From Streptosporangium lutulentum (lineage in GTDB: Bacteria > Actinomycetota > Actinomycetes > Streptosporangiales > Streptosporangiaceae), in assembly GCF_030811455.1 (NCBI RefSeq), contig NZ_JAUSQU010000001.1:8680001-8744000 (forward strand): DNA of 64,000 nucleotides, written 5' to 3'. Position 1 is the first letter of the stretch; each line of letters opens with the position of its first letter. Made by a program: the position numbers and the translations under genes. This document shows positions 60,832 to 64,000 of this stretch, piece by piece. The notes beneath the pieces were generated by a model. It worked only from the letters and a program-made list of their open reading frames with translations. It had not been told where the DNA came from and did not search any database.

Positions 60832-61090
60832 AGCAAGACGAACGCCCAGGGCGACAGACCTTCAGAATCCCCGAAGTCTCATCAACATCCGAAGAAGCCG
60901 GAGTATCAGCAGATAAGCCCCAGATCCTGCGGCTAAGGAGACCTGAGAAGCCAGGAGGAACTCAAGGGTTGTTAGTTACTCATGCCACAACTTCCGCAAC
61001 GAAGCCAGAGCCATGCCCGGGTTCACGCCCCAGCCGCCTTGCACCGGATCCCCACATCAACGACGCGCCCGGCACATACCGGCGGGCGAG

Positions 61091-62278
61091 TCAGCCGATC
61101 ACCACGTCGTCGCCGGTGCCCACGCCGATCCCGGCCAGTCCGTCGCGCATCCATCGCGGGGTGATGTCGTCCTCGAAGCGGTGCCGGTCGACGATGCGTC
61201 CCGTGCGGGCGTCGAGCTTGACGAGCGTCGTCGCGTCCTCGGCGACGTAGGCGTCCACGCCGTCCGTCAGCACGGTGTGGTCCCTGGTGCCGCCCAGGGC
61301 GCGGCGCCAGGCGACCTGGCCGTCGGCGATACGGTAGGCGGCCACCGCGGTCTTCGAACGTACGGTCACCAGCTCGTCCGACACCCCCATCGCTTCCCCG
61401 TAGGAGCTGTCTTTGAGCCCCGCCGACGAGGCGCGCCAGAGGACCTTCCCGTCGTGAACTCTGCGGACGACCAGAGCACCGTTGTTGTCCACCGACGCCA
61501 GGCGATCGGCACCGAGCGCACGCGCGTCCCATAGCTCTCCACCGTCGAACCCCCACAGCCGCCTGCCGTCCGCGGCGCTGAGCGCGACGTTCGGCTCCTC
61601 GCCCGCGCAGTGCCGGAAGGCGAGCACGGTCTCGCCCGCGCTGCGGACATCGAGGCCGGATTTTTCTGTAGGGCAGGAAGCGGACGAGTCAGGCGGGTTG
61701 GACCAGCGGATCGCCCCCGTGCGGCCGTCCAGCACGTCGAGCCGGCCGTCGTGCAGGACCACCACGAGGGGAACGGAGCCGTCCATGGACACGGAGATCT
61801 CCCAGGCCGCCGCCCATTCCTCGTCGTAGGCCCGGTTGGCCTCGTGGGCCGGGCCTGGCGGCAGGTCGGCCTGCCAGACGATGCGGCCGTCCGGTACGTC
61901 GATGAGGCTGACCCGGCCATCGCGCCAGATGGCCGCGATCCGGCGATCGTCCACCCGGACGGGCTCCAACGAGTCGTCGGCCCAGCCGTTCTCGTACAGC
62001 CAGGCCGTGGATCCGTCCGTGATCCGCTCTGCGACCAGTCTCTCGGTACGCAGGCCCCGCCGCCGGTCCACCGCCACGTCACCGTAGACCTCGGCCGCGA
62101 AGGGAGCCCTACCGAGGACGTCGATCCCTGGCGTCCCCCACCCCGCCGGACGCCAGGGATAGGAGGAGTTCCCCATTCGCGTCATGGTCTCGCCGGGCCA
62201 GCCGACGAGGCCGAGCAGCAGCAGGATGCCGATGACGGCGCATGACATGATCTGGATCAACCGCATAAGGCCTAGCAT
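61091..62278 (-). CDS. Membrane-anchored PQQ-like beta-propeller protein
   Basis: A 395-residue protein. An N-terminal helix (about 5-27) anchors it outside the membrane. Repeats of the PQQ/WD40-like beta-propeller follow, each with a DG-R-W type turn (DVPDGRIVWQADL, DGRTGAIRWSN, AADGRRLWGFDGG, HDGKVLWRASS, IADGQVAWRRALGG, DARTGRIVDRH). Such propellers serve as binding or assembly platforms rather than quinone enzymes when the ligand residues are absent. ATG 62278 or 62266 may be the start. Neighbours are mobile relics, so no operon partner is available. Confidence 0.75.
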   Translation of the reverse strand: MLGLMRLIQIMSCAVIGILLLLGLVGWPGETMTRMGNSSYPWRPAGWGTPGIDVLGRAPFAAEVYGDVAVDRRRGLRTERLVAERITDGSTAWLYENGWADDSLEPVRVDDRRIAAIWRDGRVSLIDVPDGRIVWQADLPPGPAHEANRAYDEEWAAAWEISVSMDGSVPLVVVLHDGRLDVLDGRTGAIRWSNPPDSSASCPTEKSGLDVRSAGETVLAFRHCAGEEPNVALSAADGRRLWGFDGGELWDARALGADRLASVDNNGALVVRRVHDGKVLWRASSAGLKDSSYGEAMGVSDELVTVRSKTAVAAYRIADGQVAWRRALGGTRDHTVLTDGVDAYVAEDATTLVKLDARTGRIVDRHRFEDDITPRWMRDGLAGIGVGTGDDVVIG

Positions 62279-62611
62279 GGCCCTTCAATGCGATGAATGC
62301 GGCAAAAGCGAAGTCCGTTCGAAAACCTGCTGACTTGCGGGAACCTCATTTACACCAAATTCCGTTCCGCATCCCTCTGCCCCCGGAGTCCCTGCTGTGG
62401 ACCCGCGCCCCCACGGCCATCGGCGTCCTCGTCGGCCGCGGAACCGACGATCGAGCCTGCTGCGTCGAGACGAGCCCCCCATCCAACCTGGGCAACGATC
62501 ATGTCGGTCTCGGGAAGCGATCTTCAGGCCCCTACTGCATCCCAGGTCACACCCACTCGTGAACATCACCACCAGGGGCCGTTCTTGAAACGGCCGGACT
62601 GAGGTTGACGG
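62279..62611. other. Intergenic region upstream of the propeller gene
   Basis: It holds the promoter side of the minus-strand propeller gene and, at its right end, the duplicated post-tRNA sequence. No gene is supported. Confidence 0.4.
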
Positions 62612-62655
62612 GATCCCGTCTGATCATCGTGATCGGGCGGGATCTTGTCGTTTCA
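62570..62655 (+). repeat. Degenerate copy of the sequence following tRNA-Ala
   Basis: CACCAGGGGCCGTTCTTGA and then GGTTGACGGGATCCCGTC through GATCGGGCGGGAT and TCGTTTC parallel 59911-59994 (CACCAGGGGCCGTCCTTGA, GGTTGACGAGATCCCGTC, and so on). Only the last few tRNA bases are included. It could be a decayed attachment-site copy of an element once integrated at the tRNA. Confidence 0.6.
62612..62644 (+). terminator. Hairpin terminator in the duplicated segment
   Basis: GATCCCGTCTGATCA (62612-62626), loop TCG and TGATCGGGCGGGATC (62630-62644), 15-bp stem with two G-T pairs. It is the counterpart of 59953-59984. Confidence 0.7.
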
Positions 62656-62748
62656 GGGGTTTCCGAATCGGGTTCGTCCTGGTTTGGGGGCCGCGGAGCA
62701 GGTGTCCGGGAAGGCCCGGGTGATGTCAGGCGGGTCTGTCCAGTAAAC

Positions 62749-63680
62749 GGCTCTGTCGCAGATTCGGTGGTGACGGAACGTCTCATTGCGCCACGCTGAG
62801 TCATGCATAGTGTCGAGGAACTCGTGAATGTGATGTTTTCGGGGTTATCGCCGCTGATCGTGGAGGACGTGGCGGATAAGGGCGAGCAGCTCCAGGTGCG
62901 GGCACGTACCCCGGAGGGACCGGTCTCCTGCTCGAAGTGCGGCGCCGAGACAGCACGGGCGCACGGCTATCACGACAGGACCGTTGCCGATGCCCCGGTC
63001 GACGCCCGCCACGTGCTCGTGGTGGTGCGAATTCGCCGCCTGGTCCGCCCGACACGCGGCTGCCGCCAGACCTTCCGCGAACAGCTGCCCGGCGTGCTGG
63101 AACGCTACCAACGCCGCACACCCCGCCTGGTCTGCCAGATCGGCGCTGTGGTCCGCGAACTGGCCGGACGTGCCGGCGAGCGGGTCTTATCCGCGCTGGC
63201 CGTTCGCCTGTCGCGGCATACCGCCCTGTGCCTCCTGCTGCGCCTGTCCCTGCCACCGCCACGCGTACCTCGGGTGTTGGGGGTGGATGACTTCGCCCTG
63301 CGCCGACGCCACCGCTAAGCCACCGTGCTGATCGACGCCGAGACCCGCCGGCGCATCGACGTCCTGCCCGACCGCACCGCCGACACGCTGGAAGCCTGGC
63401 TGCGCGCCCATCCCGGAGTGAAGATCGTGTGCCGAGACGGCTCGGGCGCCTACGCCGAAGCCATCCGCCGCGCGCTGCCACACGCCATCCAGGTTGGTGA
63501 CCGCTGGCACCTATGGCACAACCTCGGCCAGGCCGTCGCCAAGGCGGTCGCCGCGCACAGTGCCTGCTGGGCCAAGGCCGGACCGCTGCTGCAGGACGGC
63601 CAGCGCGCGCAGACCATCCGCGAGCGCTGGCACCAGGTCCACGACCTGCTCGGCAAGAACGTCGGCCTGCTGGAATGCGC
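62749..63680 (+). mobile_element. Truncated ISL3-family element
   Basis: The left end is probably at GGCTCTGTCGCAGATTCGG (62749). The transposase gene follows and ends abruptly near 63680, where unrelated coding sequence begins, so the right half is missing. Confidence 0.55.
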
Positions 63681-63705
63681 ACGCCGGCGCTGCTCGTCCA
63701 GGTGA
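62803..63705 (+). pseudogene. ISL3-family transposase, nonsense-mutated and truncated
   Basis: Starts at ATG 62803. It has the N-terminal zinc finger (CSKCGAETARAHGYHDRTV region) and HTH, then VLGVDDFALRRRHR. A TAA at 63316 stands where relatives have tyrosine. The frame resumes with [21 protein letters not shown], then [19 protein letters not shown] and [11 protein letters not shown]. After about 63680 similarity stops. Not functional. Confidence 0.85.
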
Positions 63706-64000
63706 TCGACCCGGCGGGCAAGCCGCTGCGGGCCGAGGCCGAGATCGAGCACGACCCGGCCGCGACCGGGCAGGGCAGTGGCCAGATCTGGGTCGGTGGC
63801 GCCGACAACGTCCCGGCCGGCACCCAGGCGAGCATCGCCGTCGCGGCGGACACGCTGACCGACGGCTGGAAGGTGCGCTGGCGGGCCCGCGCGGTCTCGG
63901 CCACCGCCGCCTCGGCCTGGTCGGACTGGCAGCAGGTCACCGTGGACGTCACCCAGCCGGGCGAGGAACCCCTGGCCCAAACCACCGGGCCGGTGATCCG
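63675..64000 (+). CDS. Fragment of a large secreted repeat protein (runs off the window)
   Basis: A frame open to the window edge (ATG at 63675 is fortuitous or a new start after the IS junction). It reads [20 protein letters not shown], then [30 protein letters not shown] and [10 protein letters not shown], a fibronectin-like module typical of big exported DNRLRE/RHS-type proteins of actinomycetes. Its 5' part was lost where the ISL3 fragment joins. Family identity beyond the module is uncertain. Confidence 0.55.
   Translation, partial: MRTPALLVQVIDPAGKPLRAEAEIEHDPAATGQGSGQIWVGGADNVPAGTQASIAVAADTLTDGWKVRWRARAVSATAASAWSDWQQVTVDVTQPGEEPLAQTTGPVI

Overview
The window is high-GC DNA from a filamentous actinomycete. 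The evidence is strongly GC-biased codon third positions, frequent GTG/TTG starts, an AfsR/SARP regulator, GntP and DrrAB-type transporters, and the galU-glp-moaC-moaB-rimJ-glpR block around a tRNA gene. Streptosporangiales is my best guess; that is inference from gene style, not a database match. About two thirds is ordinary chromosome and one third (about 26-46 kb) is a heavily layered accessory region.

1-25.8 kb. A minus-strand operon (CoA transferase, HMG-CoA-lyase-like enzyme, IclR regulator) is transcribed away from a GntP organic-acid permease. A hypothetical protein and a very large secreted nuclease follow, the latter with lamin-tail, Ig-like, OB, phosphodiesterase and two chitin-binding-like domains. 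Next comes a resistance-type module: a 4-TM membrane protein, an AfsR/SARP activator, a DrrAB-like exporter and a VOC protein. The membrane-protein and exporter promoters carry the same array of 7-bp repeats at 10-11 bp spacing, placed identically relative to a shared ATCGTCT element. From 16 to 25.8 kb runs a catabolic cluster: two overlapping IclR genes, a MHS-type transporter, a CMD protein, an alpha/beta hydrolase, an NmrA-type protein, a 3-hydroxyacyl-CoA dehydrogenase-like enzyme, a succinate-semialdehyde-type ALDH, an Fe-type ADH and an SDR. Overlapping stops and starts tie the last five genes together.

25.9-46.9 kb. A complete ISAs1-family element precedes a two-gene conflict-type system: an EACC1-like protein followed by a membrane-anchored caspase with an EF-hand loop and an external beta-sandwich. 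Upstream of it lies a group II intron whose reverse-transcriptase gene is split after codon 15 by an IS21-family element with a 5-bp target duplication. An IS5-type element then truncates a NucA/NucB-type DNase gene that keeps a possible inhibitor gene. A second IS21-family element (6.5 kb, duplication GATGA) splits a small gene, and is itself split within istB by a 4.3-kb tyrosine-recombinase transposon carrying an XRE/DUF2975 pair. Relics follow: a Nudix gene broken by a 64-bp tandem duplication, a second Nudix remnant and a truncated HAD gene.

47-64 kb. Housekeeping genes: tRNA-Arg(CCT), a VanY-like peptidase, MscL, a SAF-domain protein, MTA phosphorylase, an FmdB-type zinc ribbon, a K+/H+ antiporter, 5-formyl-THF cyclo-ligase, galU, glp (moeA-like), moaC, moaB, a RimJ-like acetyltransferase, a GlpR-like membrane protein and tRNA-Ala(CGC). 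Beyond the tRNA is a second decayed mobile zone (integrase and transposase relics, a degenerate copy of the sequence following the tRNA, a dead ISL3 element). It ends in a truncated gene of a large secreted protein that runs off the window.
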